Source: Pricia antarctica (lineage in GTDB: Bacteria; Bacteroidota; Bacteroidia; Flavobacteriales; Flavobacteriaceae). From it: a stretch of DNA of 64,000 nt. How positions within the stretch are numbered: position 1 is the stretch's first letter; the number at the start of each line of letters is the position of its first letter. This document shows positions 17,304 to 27,400 of the stretch, piece by piece. The translations under genes and the position numbers were made by a program. Location of the stretch: positions 62,001 to 126,000 of the forward strand of contig NZ_FNAO01000006.1 in assembly GCF_900101815.1 (NCBI RefSeq). Direction: 5' to 3'. A model generated the notes under the pieces. It saw only the letters and a list, made by a program, of their open reading frames with translations, made no database searches and had not been told where the DNA came from.

Positions 17304-18419
17304 TTGGTTAATTTTGATGCCCGAAAGGATGAAATTTTAATCCGTATCGATTTGAACGACAAATTAAGGAATGGCATTGCGCTAAGCCTGATACCCCAGT
17401 TGCTTTTTGTACTATGGCTCGGCAGTCGGCCCGATTTGGTCGAAACCTATTACAGCAACGGCATCTATCCGGTTATCAGCCAATTTTTTAGGATACTTTT
17501 TGGATGGATACCCTTTTCTATCGGCGAGATGCTCTATACGTTGTTGATCATATTGGCCGTTCGGTACCTATTTACAAATCGGACAAAAATCAAAAAGCAT
17601 CCTTGGCTTTTCCTTAGGAACGTTGTACTGGTGTTTTCCGTTTTCTATTTTACCTTCAATTTGGTCTGGGCCCTCAATTACTACCGCATCCCGATAGCGG
17701 AGCAATTCGCCATCCGCGACAGCGTAACCCCTTCCGAAGTCATTGACCTGACGGAAAAATTGATTGTAAAGACCAATCGCCTGCAATTGGAAATAACGGG
17801 GGACAGCACCGAAATGGTGCACGTGCCCTATGATGGCAACACCATTTTCGACAAAACCGTTGAAGAATACAGTCGTATTGGAGAGGAACTCCCTTTACTA
17901 ACCTATTCCCATCCAAGCGTTAAAAAAGCAACCCTTGGCATCTTGGCCAGCTACATGGGTATCGGAGGCTATCTGAACCCCTTTACCAACGAGGCCCAAG
18001 TGAACGGCCTGACTCCGGTCTTTCGTCTGCCGGTCGTTACCGCCCATGAAATCGGACACCAGGTGGGCTATGCCAAAGAAAATGAGACGAATTTTATCGG
18101 TTATCTGGTTACCCTGAAAACCGAGGATATCTATTTTCAGTATTCCGCCACGGCCTACGCCCTAAGCCATTGTCTTACCGCGGTCCGCAGAACCGATGAG
18201 CAAAAGTTCGAAGGGCTATTCGCCAAGGTAAATTTCGGGGTGCAAGAGAATTATAGGGAGTTGTACGAATTCAATCTAAGTTATGCCAACCCCTTCGAAC
18301 CTATTTTTAAATCCATCTTCAGCACCTTCCTAAAAGCGAACCAACAGAAGGAGGGTATCAAGAGTTATAGTAAGATCGTGGAACTGATGGTCGGGTATCA
18401 TGAGAAATATCCGGTGTAA
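17304..18419 (+). CDS. DUF3810 membrane protein with HExxH metallopeptidase motif
   Basis: About 371 residues. N-terminal hydrophobic segments at ~26-44, ~65-86 and ~100-122, then a large soluble domain with TAHEIGHQVGYA (HExxH, ~246-257) and a downstream acidic NETNFIGY, as in gluzincin-type zinc peptidases. It belongs to DUF3810 (Bacteroidota). No ATG starts this frame upstream of the first TM: the possible starts are TTG at 17304 or TTG at 17352, and the latter fits the short N-termini of relatives. Divergent from pepD. Substrate unknown; it may be an inner-membrane quality-control peptidase. Confidence 0.8.
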   Translation: MVNFDARKDEILIRIDLNDKLRNGIALSLIPQLLFVLWLGSRPDLVETYYSNGIYPVISQFFRILFGWIPFSIGEMLYTLLIILAVRYLFTNRTKIKKHPWLFLRNVVLVFSVFYFTFNLVWALNYYRIPIAEQFAIRDSVTPSEVIDLTEKLIVKTNRLQLEITGDSTEMVHVPYDGNTIFDKTVEEYSRIGEELPLLTYSHPSVKKATLGILASYMGIGGYLNPFTNEAQVNGLTPVFRLPVVTAHEIGHQVGYAKENETNFIGYLVTLKTEDIYFQYSATAYALSHCLTAVRRTDEQKFEGLFAKVNFGVQENYRELYEFNLSYANPFEPIFKSIFSTFLKANQQKEGIKSYSKIVELMVGYHEKYPV

Positions 18420-18528
18420 AGTTCAAGTTCAAAATCAGAAGTTTATGAACGTACCCAGCTACAATTTCGGACTTCGTACTTCCCATTTCTTTTCCTAATT
18501 TTAAACCCGACGAAAAATACTACGACGA

Positions 18529-21519
18529 ATGAGAAAAATACAACTTTTGGTCCTCGCACTTTTGGCGGGCTCTACTTTTTCTTTTGCACAGGAATACTTT
18601 CCGAAAAATGACGGTGTCAAGGCCGAGAACAACAACTATACCGCCCTTACCAATGCTAAAATACACGTAACACCCACGGAGGTTATCGATGGGGGTACGC
18701 TATTGTTTCGAAAGGGCAAGGTAGTCGCCGTCGGCCAATCGGTGACCCTACCTAAAAATACGGTGGTGATTGATATTAGTGGGAAATCCGTTTATCCCTC
18801 TTTTATCGATATTTATTCTGGTTTCGGGGTGGAAAAACCGGAAAAAGCAAAATCGGACGGGCGTTCTGCGGAGTTCGATACCTCACGGGAAGGTTTCTAC
18901 TGGAACGACCATATCATGCCTGAAAACGAGGCGGTCGCTAAATTCGAATACGATGATACCGTGGCCAAAACCCTTAGGGAAGCGGGCTTTGGAGTAGTCA
19001 ACTCTCACATACAGGATGGTATCGCTCGGGGAACGGGAGTGCTAGTCGCACTGAACGGTGCTGGAAACGATGGCGAGCGCATCATAGATGACCGATCTGC
19101 CCAGTATTTCTCGTTTGAAAAAAGTATCGCAAAAAAACAGTCGTATCCGACCTCCTTGATGGGCGCAATGGCGCTGTTGCGTCAAATGTATTATGATGCC
19201 GATTGGTACGCCAAAGGTACTATTGAGACCAAGGACCGTTCTCTTGAAGCCCTGAATAAAAACAAGGGGCTCGTTCAAATATTCGGGGCAGACGATAAGG
19301 GGAATGTCATCCGGGCCGATGGTATTGGGGATGCTTTTGGAATACAATATGCGATTTTAGGCGGTGGGGACGAATACGAGCGAGTGGCCGATATCAAGGC
19401 GACGAACGCCAAACTGATCCTGCCCTTGAATTTTCCGGAAGCCTACGAGGTTTCAGACCCCTATGCTTCCGGATATGTCAATTTAAAGGATATGCGGCAT
19501 TGGAACCAGGCTCCGGCCAATCCTAAAATCCTGGCGGATAACGATATCGCTTTTTCCTTTACGCTGTACGACCTGAAAACCCCTGCAGACTTCAAGGAAA
19601 AACTCTTGAAGGCCATTGCATACGGTCTTCCCAAAACCAAGGCTTTAGAGGCGCTGACCACTGTTCCTGCACAGATTCTAGGAAAATCGGCGGCAATAGG
19701 TACGCTGCAAAAGGGCAGTTATGCCAATTTCTTGGTGACTTCGGGGGATGTTTTTGACAAAGAAACAGAACTCTACGAAAACTGGGTGCAAGGCACTAAA
19801 AATGTAGTCAATGATTTGACGTTGAAGGATATCCGTGGGGAATATGATTTAACGGCATCCGGACAGACCTTCAAACTTTCCATAAAGGGAGAAGCTGGAA
19901 GTCCCAATGCGGAAGTTAAACAGGATACCGCCAAATTGAAATCCAAATTCAGCTATGCCGACGGGTGGATGGCGCTTTCTTTCGCCACAAAAGACGGAGA
20001 AGAAAACTACCGCATGACGGGCCTGATCAATAAAACTTCGGATGAATTAAACGGCAAGGCCGTGCTTCCAAATGGTAGCGAAACCGTTTTTAAAGCGATA
20101 AAAACTTCTCCATTTACCGAAAAGGACACATCCGAAAAGGACAAAAAAGATAAGAAAGACCACGAAAAGGATGCTCCAGAAATGGTCGCGGTGACCTATC
20201 CCAATGTAGGCTACGGCTATTCTTCCATCCCCAAACCCGAAAATATCCTTTTTAAAAACGCCACAGTCTGGACCAGCGAGGATGCAGGTATCCTCGAAAG
20301 CACCGATGTACTTGTAAAGGATGGAAAAATCTCCAAAATTGGAAAAAATCTCCGTGGCGGAAACGCCCAAGTCATCGATGCGACAGGCAAACACCTAACG
20401 GCTGGTATCATCGACGAACATAGCCACATTGGAGCCTTGGCCATCAACGAGGCCGGACAGAACTCATCCGCCGAGGTAAAGATGACCGATGTAGTCGATC
20501 CTGAAGATGTTGGTATTTATTATGCCTTGGCAGGTGGGGTTACTTCCCTTCAGCTGTTACATGGCTCTGCCAACCCTATCGGCGGGCAATCCGCTATCCT
20601 GAAATTGAAATGGGGAGAAAGTGCAGCGCATATGAGCTATGACAACTCCCCGAAATTCATCAAGTTTGCCCTTGGCGAAAACGTCAAACAGAGTAATTGG
20701 GACAGCCACACCCGTTTTCCTCAAACGCGTATGGGCGTTGAACAGGTGTTTACGAACTACTTTCAGCGCGCGAAGGAATACGAGGCCAAAAAGAAAAGCG
20801 GCGAACCCTATCGCACCGACGAGGAAATGGAGACCTTGGTAGAGATATTAAACGGCGATCGGTTTATCACGTGTCATAGTTACGTGCAGAGCGAAATCAA
20901 TATGATGATGAAAGTCGCGGAGAAATTCGGGTTTCGGATCAATACGTTCACCCATATTCTTGAAGGCTACAAGGTGGCGGATAAAATGGCCGAGCATGGC
21001 GTGGGTGCCGGCACGTTCAGTGACTGGTGGGCCTATAAGTACGAGGTGAACGATGCCATTCCCTATAACGCAGCCATCATGCACGACCAAGGCATCACCG
21101 TGGCGATCAATAGCGATGATGGCGAAATGATCCGTAGGCTGAACCAGGAGGCCGGCAAAACGATAAAGTATGGGGGAATCACCGAACTGGAAGCCTGGAA
21201 AATGGTGACCATCAATCCCGCAAAACTCCTACATCTCGACAATCGAACCGGAAGTATCAAAGAAGGCAAGGATGCCGATTTGGTGTTGTGGAGCGACAAT
21301 CCACTGTCCGTTTACGCCAATGCCGAAAAAACGGTCATCGATGGTGCTACCTATTTCGATCTCGAAAAAGACAAGCAACAGCGCGAGGCCATCAAAGAAG
21401 AGCGTAACCAACTCATCAACATGATGCTAAAGGAAAAAGCCGAAGGTGGAGAAACCCAAAAACCAAAGCAGGATAAGAAGGAGGCGATGCATTGTGAGAG
21501 TGGGGTAGGTGCGAAGTAA
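18529..21519 (+). CDS. Large secreted amidohydrolase with two amidohydrolase-like domains
   Basis: 996 residues with a Sec signal peptide (cleavage after SFAQ). The N-terminal half (~40-430) has an amidohydrolase-like layout, but the first metal motif is lost (SFIDIYSGFG instead of PG.ID.H.H). A Lys/Asp/Glu-rich linker follows at ~525-550. The C-terminal half (~570-960) is complete: GIIDEHSHIG (His631, His633), a His in FTHILEGYK and Asp in INSDDGE (~862), consistent with imidazolonepropionase- or prolidase-like hydrolysis of cyclic amide or peptide substrates in the periplasm. It is followed by a related pseudo-amidohydrolase 16 nt downstream, so the two are an operon. The substrate cannot be named. 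Confidence 0.88.
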   Translation: MRKIQLLVLALLAGSTFSFAQEYFPKNDGVKAENNNYTALTNAKIHVTPTEVIDGGTLLFRKGKVVAVGQSVTLPKNTVVIDISGKSVYPSFIDIYSGFGVEKPEKAKSDGRSAEFDTSREGFYWNDHIMPENEAVAKFEYDDTVAKTLREAGFGVVNSHIQDGIARGTGVLVALNGAGNDGERIIDDRSAQYFSFEKSIAKKQSYPTSLMGAMALLRQMYYDADWYAKGTIETKDRSLEALNKNKGLVQIFGADDKGNVIRADGIGDAFGIQYAILGGGDEYERVADIKATNAKLILPLNFPEAYEVSDPYASGYVNLKDMRHWNQAPANPKILADNDIAFSFTLYDLKTPADFKEKLLKAIAYGLPKTKALEALTTVPAQILGKSAAIGTLQKGSYANFLVTSGDVFDKETELYENWVQGTKNVVNDLTLKDIRGEYDLTASGQTFKLSIKGEAGSPNAEVKQDTAKLKSKFSYADGWMALSFATKDGEENYRMTGLINKTSDELNGKAVLPNGSETVFKAIKTSPFTEKDTSEKDKKDKKDHEKDAPEMVAVTYPNVGYGYSSIPKPENILFKNATVWTSEDAGILESTDVLVKDGKISKIGKNLRGGNAQVIDATGKHLTAGIIDEHSHIGALAINEAGQNSSAEVKMTDVVDPEDVGIYYALAGGVTSLQLLHGSANPIGGQSAILKLKWGESAAHMSYDNSPKFIKFALGENVKQSNWDSHTRFPQTRMGVEQVFTNYFQRAKEYEAKKKSGEPYRTDEEMETLVEILNGDRFITCHSYVQSEINMMMKVAEKFGFRINTFTHILEGYKVADKMAEHGVGAGTFSDWWAYKYEVNDAIPYNAAIMHDQGITVAINSDDGEMIRRLNQEAGKTIKYGGITELEAWKMVTINPAKLLHLDNRTGSIKEGKDADLVLWSDNPLSVYANAEKTVIDGATYFDLEKDKQQREAIKEERNQLINMMLKEKAEGGETQKPKQDKKEAMHCESGVGAK

Positions 21520-21535
21520 AATGTAATAGTTGATT

Positions 21536-22837
21536 ATGAAAAAAATAATAGAATTTATAGTACTGTCAATGGGCACCGTATTTTCAGGGGCAGCCCAACA
21601 AACTCCTGCTCCATCTCAATCCGAGCCGGTTGTCATCGAAGGCGCGACCGCACATTTGGGCAATGGAGAGATTATTGAAAACTCCCTGATCATGTTCGAG
21701 GACGGGAAATTGACCTTTGTAGGGCCCGCAACGACTAAAATTGCCAGAAATGGTACACAGATAAAAGGCAAGGGTAAACATGTGTATCCCGGATTTATTG
21801 CGCCCAGCACTTCCTTGGGTTTGATCGAGATAGATGCAGTACGGGCTACGGATGACCAAGAAGAACTGGGTGAAATGATTCCCCATGTGCGAAGCCTTAT
21901 CGCCTATAATGCGGAATCGAAAGTGGTGGAATCCATGCGGCCCAATGGTGTGTTGCTGGGGCAGATCACTCCAATGGGAGGCCGTATTTCCGGAACCTCG
22001 TCCATTGTACAGTTCGATGCTTGGAACTGGGAAGACGCCGCGGTAAAAGTTGATGACGGTATTCACTTGCGATGGCCGAACACCTTCCGACAAGGAAAAT
22101 GGTGGGAGGGCGAGGAACGCGGCTATCAACCGAATGAAAAATATGAGGAACAGGTAACGGAGGTCGAAGTATTCTTGAGGAATGCCAACGCTTACGGTGA
22201 TGGTAACGGTGAAGATATGAATCCCGCTTTTGCAGCCATGCAGGGTTCTTTCGACGGTTCCAAGAAAGTATACGTATATGCCGATGGCGAGAAGGAAATC
22301 ATCGATGCCATCACCTTGTCTAAAAAGGCGGGTGTAAAAAACGTTGTATTGGTAGGCGGTTATCATGCTTATAAAATCACCGATTTTCTAAAGGAGAACA
22401 AGGTACCCGTACTCGCACAGTTGACCCATAACCTCCCCGTTTTTGAGGATGAGGATTATGACCTGCCCTACAAATTGCCCAAACTTTTGGTCGATGCGGG
22501 ATTACTTGTCGGATTACAGAATGGAGAGGCCTCCAACTTCCAGACCCGCAACCTGGCCTTCTACGCCGGACAGCTCGTGGGGCAGGGAATGGACAAAGAA
22601 AAAGCCCTTCAATTGATAACCGGTAACACCGCTAAAATCTTAGGTATCGATGAAAACTACGGCACTTTGGCGGAAGGTAAAAGTGCCACGCTTTTTATAT
22701 CGGAAGGCGATGCCCTTGATATGCGGAGCAATCAGTTGACCCACGCCTTTATCGATGGCCGTGAAATTTCCCTCGAAACCCACCAGACGGCGCTATGGAG
22801 GAAATATTCTGGAAAGTATAGGGGAAATCAGAGATGA
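21536..22837 (+). CDS. Secreted amidohydrolase-fold protein, metal site degenerate
   Basis: 433 residues from the ATG at 21536 with a Sec signal (VFSGAAQQ). It has the amidohydrolase beta-sandwich and TIM-barrel layout (I.NG..I.NS.I, closing GKSATLFI..GDALD), but where the HxH should be it reads FIAPSTSLG, and no metal His cluster is visible. It resembles the N-terminal half of the upstream 996-residue protein, so it is probably a non-catalytic partner or a substrate-binding subunit. Operon with the upstream gene (16-nt gap). Confidence 0.85.
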   Translation: MKKIIEFIVLSMGTVFSGAAQQTPAPSQSEPVVIEGATAHLGNGEIIENSLIMFEDGKLTFVGPATTKIARNGTQIKGKGKHVYPGFIAPSTSLGLIEIDAVRATDDQEELGEMIPHVRSLIAYNAESKVVESMRPNGVLLGQITPMGGRISGTSSIVQFDAWNWEDAAVKVDDGIHLRWPNTFRQGKWWEGEERGYQPNEKYEEQVTEVEVFLRNANAYGDGNGEDMNPAFAAMQGSFDGSKKVYVYADGEKEIIDAITLSKKAGVKNVVLVGGYHAYKITDFLKENKVPVLAQLTHNLPVFEDEDYDLPYKLPKLLVDAGLLVGLQNGEASNFQTRNLAFYAGQLVGQGMDKEKALQLITGNTAKILGIDENYGTLAEGKSATLFISEGDALDMRSNQLTHAFIDGREISLETHQTALWRKYSGKYRGNQR

Positions 22838-23052
22838 GCAAACTTTACCAGCCGGATGGGGGTTTATCGGCAATTGTCGCAAAGGAGGCACAAGGTTTGC
22901 CAAGCAGTTAAAATTGCGGTAGTACCTTTTGTGTATTTGCTATCGGTAGCAAAATTGTCAATGTGGGCTGCTATGGACTATTCGGGGGCAATGGTTAATC
23001 TGCAGATGGAAGACCTAGCAGATTTTGAAAACGGGCTAAATCAAGGCCCGAT

Positions 23053-24243
23053 TTAAACACAAGAAATAAGCTCAAATGCATTCCCTTTCGCAATTTCTGT
23101 TTCCCCTGCTGGCACGCAAATGAATCCATCTGTTTTTGCCAAGCTTACTAAATCTCCCGACCCGTTGCCCTGTACTAATTTTGCGAGAAGCTTTCCTTTT
23201 CGCCGCTCCGTTCGTACTTGAAGAAAAAGGGTTAAGTTGGATTGCGGCTGAACAGTCTCATCTAAAATTACATGTTGTTTTTCCATTTCGATACCCAATG
23301 TTTTCGACAACCACGGCAAAAAGTAGACGTGATAGTTCGCAAAAGTGGATACGGGATTTCCGGGAAAAGAAAAAACCACTTTTTTATGGGCTATCTGTAT
23401 GCCGAACCAAAAAGGCTTTCCTGGCCGTTGCGACACGCGATGGAAGATTTTCTCTACACCCAAGGCCTCCAGGGCATCGGGAATAAAATCGAATTTTCCT
23501 TTCGATACTCCTCCGCTGAGCATCAGTACGTCGAATTCCGCCAAGGCTTTTTGAAGTTTCTTTTCAACAACCGTACGGTCATCTGCCAAATGTAATTGTG
23601 TAGGAAAAATTTTGATTTTTTCCAAAGCCGCCGTTAATGAAAGCATGTTAGATTTTCGTATCTGATGAGGTAAGGGAGTTTCCGAAACTTCGACGAGTTC
23701 ATTTCCTGTCGAAACGACACAGACTTTGGGTAATTTTTTGACTAAAACCTCGGTTTTGCCGACCGAGGCTAGGACACCAATTACAGCGGCGGTTATTTTT
23801 CTGCCTTTCTCCAATAACACGGCGCCTGCTTTTTCATCGCTACCTTGTCTATGTATATTTTGGCCTTTTTTTGGTGTTTTTGATAGTATCGCCCATCCGT
23901 CCTTGATTGCCGTTTCTTCGTACATGACGATGGTGTCGGCGGCTTTCGGAAGTACGGCCCCTGTCATGATTTCAAAACAGTTGGCATCCGAAGAAAGCGT
24001 TTGTTGCGCCATACCTGCGCTTAAAGTCCCCACGATTTTAAAGCGGTCGTTTCCCTGTTCGATGGCGGAAAAATGAATGGCAATACCATCTTTGGTAGAG
24101 CGGTCAAAAGGTGGGAAGTCCCTATCGGCCTTGATAACCTCGGCTAGAATACGGCCGGTACTCTGCAATAAGGTAACCTGTTCATTTCCTAGATTTAAGG
24201 GGTGATCCAAAACGTTTTGGAATGCTTCTTCGAAAGAAATCAT
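23053..24243 (-). CDS. moeA: Molybdopterin molybdenumtransferase MoeA
   Basis: 396 residues, normal length. It inserts molybdate into adenylylated molybdopterin. Domains: the N-terminal MoeA domain with LA..I.AD.DFPPFDRS..DG.A, domain III (MogA-like) with VVSTGNELVE and LSGGVSKGKFDF, and SFPGNPVSTF near the C-terminus, followed by the domain IV beta-barrel. No other molybdenum cofactor gene is within the window, so it stands alone. A 200-bp gap separates it from the upstream HEAT/cytochrome gene. Confidence 0.95.
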   Translation of the reverse strand: MISFEEAFQNVLDHPLNLGNEQVTLLQSTGRILAEVIKADRDFPPFDRSTKDGIAIHFSAIEQGNDRFKIVGTLSAGMAQQTLSSDANCFEIMTGAVLPKAADTIVMYEETAIKDGWAILSKTPKKGQNIHRQGSDEKAGAVLLEKGRKITAAVIGVLASVGKTEVLVKKLPKVCVVSTGNELVEVSETPLPHQIRKSNMLSLTAALEKIKIFPTQLHLADDRTVVEKKLQKALAEFDVLMLSGGVSKGKFDFIPDALEALGVEKIFHRVSQRPGKPFWFGIQIAHKKVVFSFPGNPVSTFANYHVYFLPWLSKTLGIEMEKQHVILDETVQPQSNLTLFLQVRTERRKGKLLAKLVQGNGSGDLVSLAKTDGFICVPAGETEIAKGNAFELISCV

Positions 24244-24447
24244 GGTGCGGTAACAAGATTATTTGATTTAAAAACTGGGTCACAAATTAGCAATCGTGAA
24301 ACGAACCTACCTAGGCTGGTTTTTATCCCCTCTCTGAGGAACGCCCCAAGCTGAACGCCATTTGGAAACAGGCGGCGAAATCTCTGAAATCGGGGAAGAG
24401 TGCCGTATTACTTGCTTTGAGTCCCCAGCCAGATTTGTCGTCTATAA

Positions 24448-27400
24448 TCAAGAACTTTTTTCTTCTTTGAGCCCGGCTAAATATTCGATCAGATCACGCA
24501 ACTCCCGTTTCGTAATCAGCTTGCCCATAGCAGGCATCGCCGATGGCATATTTTCCCTTTTTTCGATGCGAGCAGCTGGAATTTCCAAAGGTTCGGCGGC
24601 ATTGGTTCGAAGGGTGAGTCCTTCTTCGGTTTCCTCCTCCAAAATGCCGTTTACTTTTTGACCGTCTTTTAAGGTCAGGGCCACACTACCGTATCCGGGT
24701 GCCAAACGTGCGCTTGGTTCGATCAATGCTTCTAGAAGCTGTTCTCGGGTCAGCGTGTTTCCGATATTTTCCAAGTGTGGACCTACGTCGCCTCCGGCTG
24801 CGCCAACGGCATGGCAACGCGTACACTGGGCAGTGGGGTTGTTGTTGAAGACTCGCCATCCCTGTCGGGCGTTACCCCCTTGCAGGGTTTCTTCGTAGGC
24901 GGCCAATGGGTCGCCGCTGTCTTTTGGGGTGTCCAATTGGGCGATCAATTTTTCGGAATCTGTGGCTTTAACGGCTTCGGTCAAGTCAAGCACGATACTT
25001 TCATCTAGCTGATCGGCATTTGCTTGGGCAATTAATTTTTCTAGGACATCGCCACTTTTTTCCAAGGGGAGTTTCCCCAAAACACTCAACAACTCTTGCT
25101 GTTCGCGTACCGATCCCTTTTTGAAAATCGGATTGACGATGGCCGGAAGTTTTTCCTTCGAAATATCCATTTGGGGAATCAGTCCCAAAGCGGTAGCCCT
25201 AACTTGTTGGTCTTTATCTTGCATACCTAGGGCCATGGCGGTTTCGATATCCGTGAATTGTAGCCGACCTAGAGCCTTTAAGGCAGCGGAACGAACGTCA
25301 GCGGATTGGTTTGTCCGCATTATCTGAAGCAATTTTTTATTGTGGGAATCGATACCAAGATTGGCCAAGGTCTTCGAAATACCTATCAGAATTTCAGGAT
25401 TTTTATCCTCCAAAAATATAGGAATATCCTTCTCGATTTTCTCCTTGACCGTATTAGCGTCCCGTTTTATCTCGCCTCTATATCGGCCATCGACCCTATC
25501 GAGTACGGAAGGTTCGGCCCAAGTACCAATGGCCGCCAGAGCCTCTCCCCTTAAAGTATCCGACACACTTTTTCTTTTGGCAAAGGCAAGCAGATTTTCC
25601 AATGCCGGGTCGCTACCGACCCGTAGTGCCGCGTTGATACCCCGACGCAACAAAGGTTCGGAGGTGAATTTTTCAACGGTCAATACCTCCGCCAATTCCG
25701 GAAGGGCTTTTTCGATGGACCAATCGTCGTTGATGGCACGAGCGGCTTCGGTGACGATGTATTCGTCCTTATCTTGGAGGAATTTTGCTACGCGTGGGTC
25801 CTGCCATTTGCGCAGGATCAAAACCGCGGCAATGCGAAGGCTGCGGTCGGGATTATCCGCCAAGGCAACTATCGGTTCCTTTTTTCCTATTCGCGAAAGT
25901 GCGAGCACAGCGGCGTGTCGTAGGTATAGATCTTTGTCGTTGTTTGCGGCAATCATATCCAATAGGGGTTGTACGGCCGATTCTTGGTGTATTCTCCCTA
26001 AAGCTTGCGCCGCAAAGAACTTGATTCTCGGATTTACGTTTTTTAGAAGGGGAATCAACTCCGGTCCTGCGTCCTTATATTTAACATCCCCTAATATTTT
26101 CACGGCTTGCGCGATGATTTCGGGATCTTTGTCCGACAAAAGTCCCGTAAGTGGTTCAGCCTTGTCCAAATCGTTTGCGGCGAGCTGACCGATACCCCAG
26201 ATAGCGTGAATGCGCGCGAGCTGGTCTTTACCATCCTTGATCACCCCATTAAAAGCTGTATCTCCTGAACCGCTTTTCACCAAGGCGAACTGCGCTTTTT
26301 GACGGATGCGCATATCGGGGTAGGCGAGCAATGCTACCAATTTGTCCGTCGATTGGTCTTCGTAGTCCAAGGTCATCAACCGCTCGGTTTCTTGACGCTG
26401 TTTGGCGAGGTCATTTTCAGTATCCGTAACGTCAAGCTTCCAGACGCGGCCGTAGTTTTTGGTGTTCCATCCATTGATCCAATCTGCCACATAAAGGGCG
26501 CCATCGGGACCGAATTCGATACCGGTCGGCAAAACCCCGCTCAAGATGCTTTCGTCGGTGTCCAATTCAAAACTGGCACCCTTTGGTTTTAGATCAAAGG
26601 CCCAAATATGTGATCGATCGGGATTGCCGACAAATTCGACCAGAAAAAACTTGTCCAACCACTTTTTACCTAAGGCCGTTCCAGGATTATATTGCATGCC
26701 CGTTGGACCATTGTGGAAATTTTGGATAGGAGGGATGATATAGGCCGCCTGACCTTCCCATCTGGGGGTGAACATTTTTTCATCCATCCAAACATTGTAG
26801 CCGTTGTTCTGGGGGTCCGTATATTTTCCATACTGCCAATTGGAGCGCCATCCGGCATCGGACCCTTCTACGACATGCACCAAACGCTCGCTTTCTCCCG
26901 CGTGGTCGCCATCGTTGTCCGAAGAAATGATATTGCCATAGGCATCGAAAACGAATTCGTGGGTATTGCGAAGACCATGGGCGAAAACCTCGAAATCGCT
27001 GCCATCGGGATTGCTGCGTACGATGATCCCTTGGTTGGGATAGAAATGTTCAATGTCTTTTTGATCCGTAATATTAGCGCCGATATCGCCGATGCCCCAG
27101 TAGATTTTTCCATCCGGACCCTCAATGGCACCGGACATGCCGTGTCCGCCAAAGCCGATATGTACATCGAAACCATGGGAAATGGATGTTTTTTCGTCCA
27201 AAACTAAATCATTGTTGGTATCGGTAAGCCGCCACATATCGGGACCTACGCCTACAAAAACATCGTTGTCGCGAACGAGTAAAGCACCGGCAACATCGGT
27301 AATCTCTTCGTTGAAATCTTCGAGAATGCGGGTAGATCGGTCAGCAGTACCGTTATTATTGCTGTCTTCCAACATCCACACTTCCTCTTTTTCAACGGCG

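Noticed and set aside
21584-22366. Minus-strand 260-residue frame
   Set aside because: Antisense to the second amidohydrolase-fold gene.
22838-23052. Small gene between the amidohydrolase and moeA
   Set aside because: The plus frame is short, lacks motifs and looks like non-coding sequence.
25340-26188. Plus-strand 282-residue frame
   Set aside because: Antisense to the HEAT/heme protein; Arg/Ser-rich composition typical of an antisense frame.
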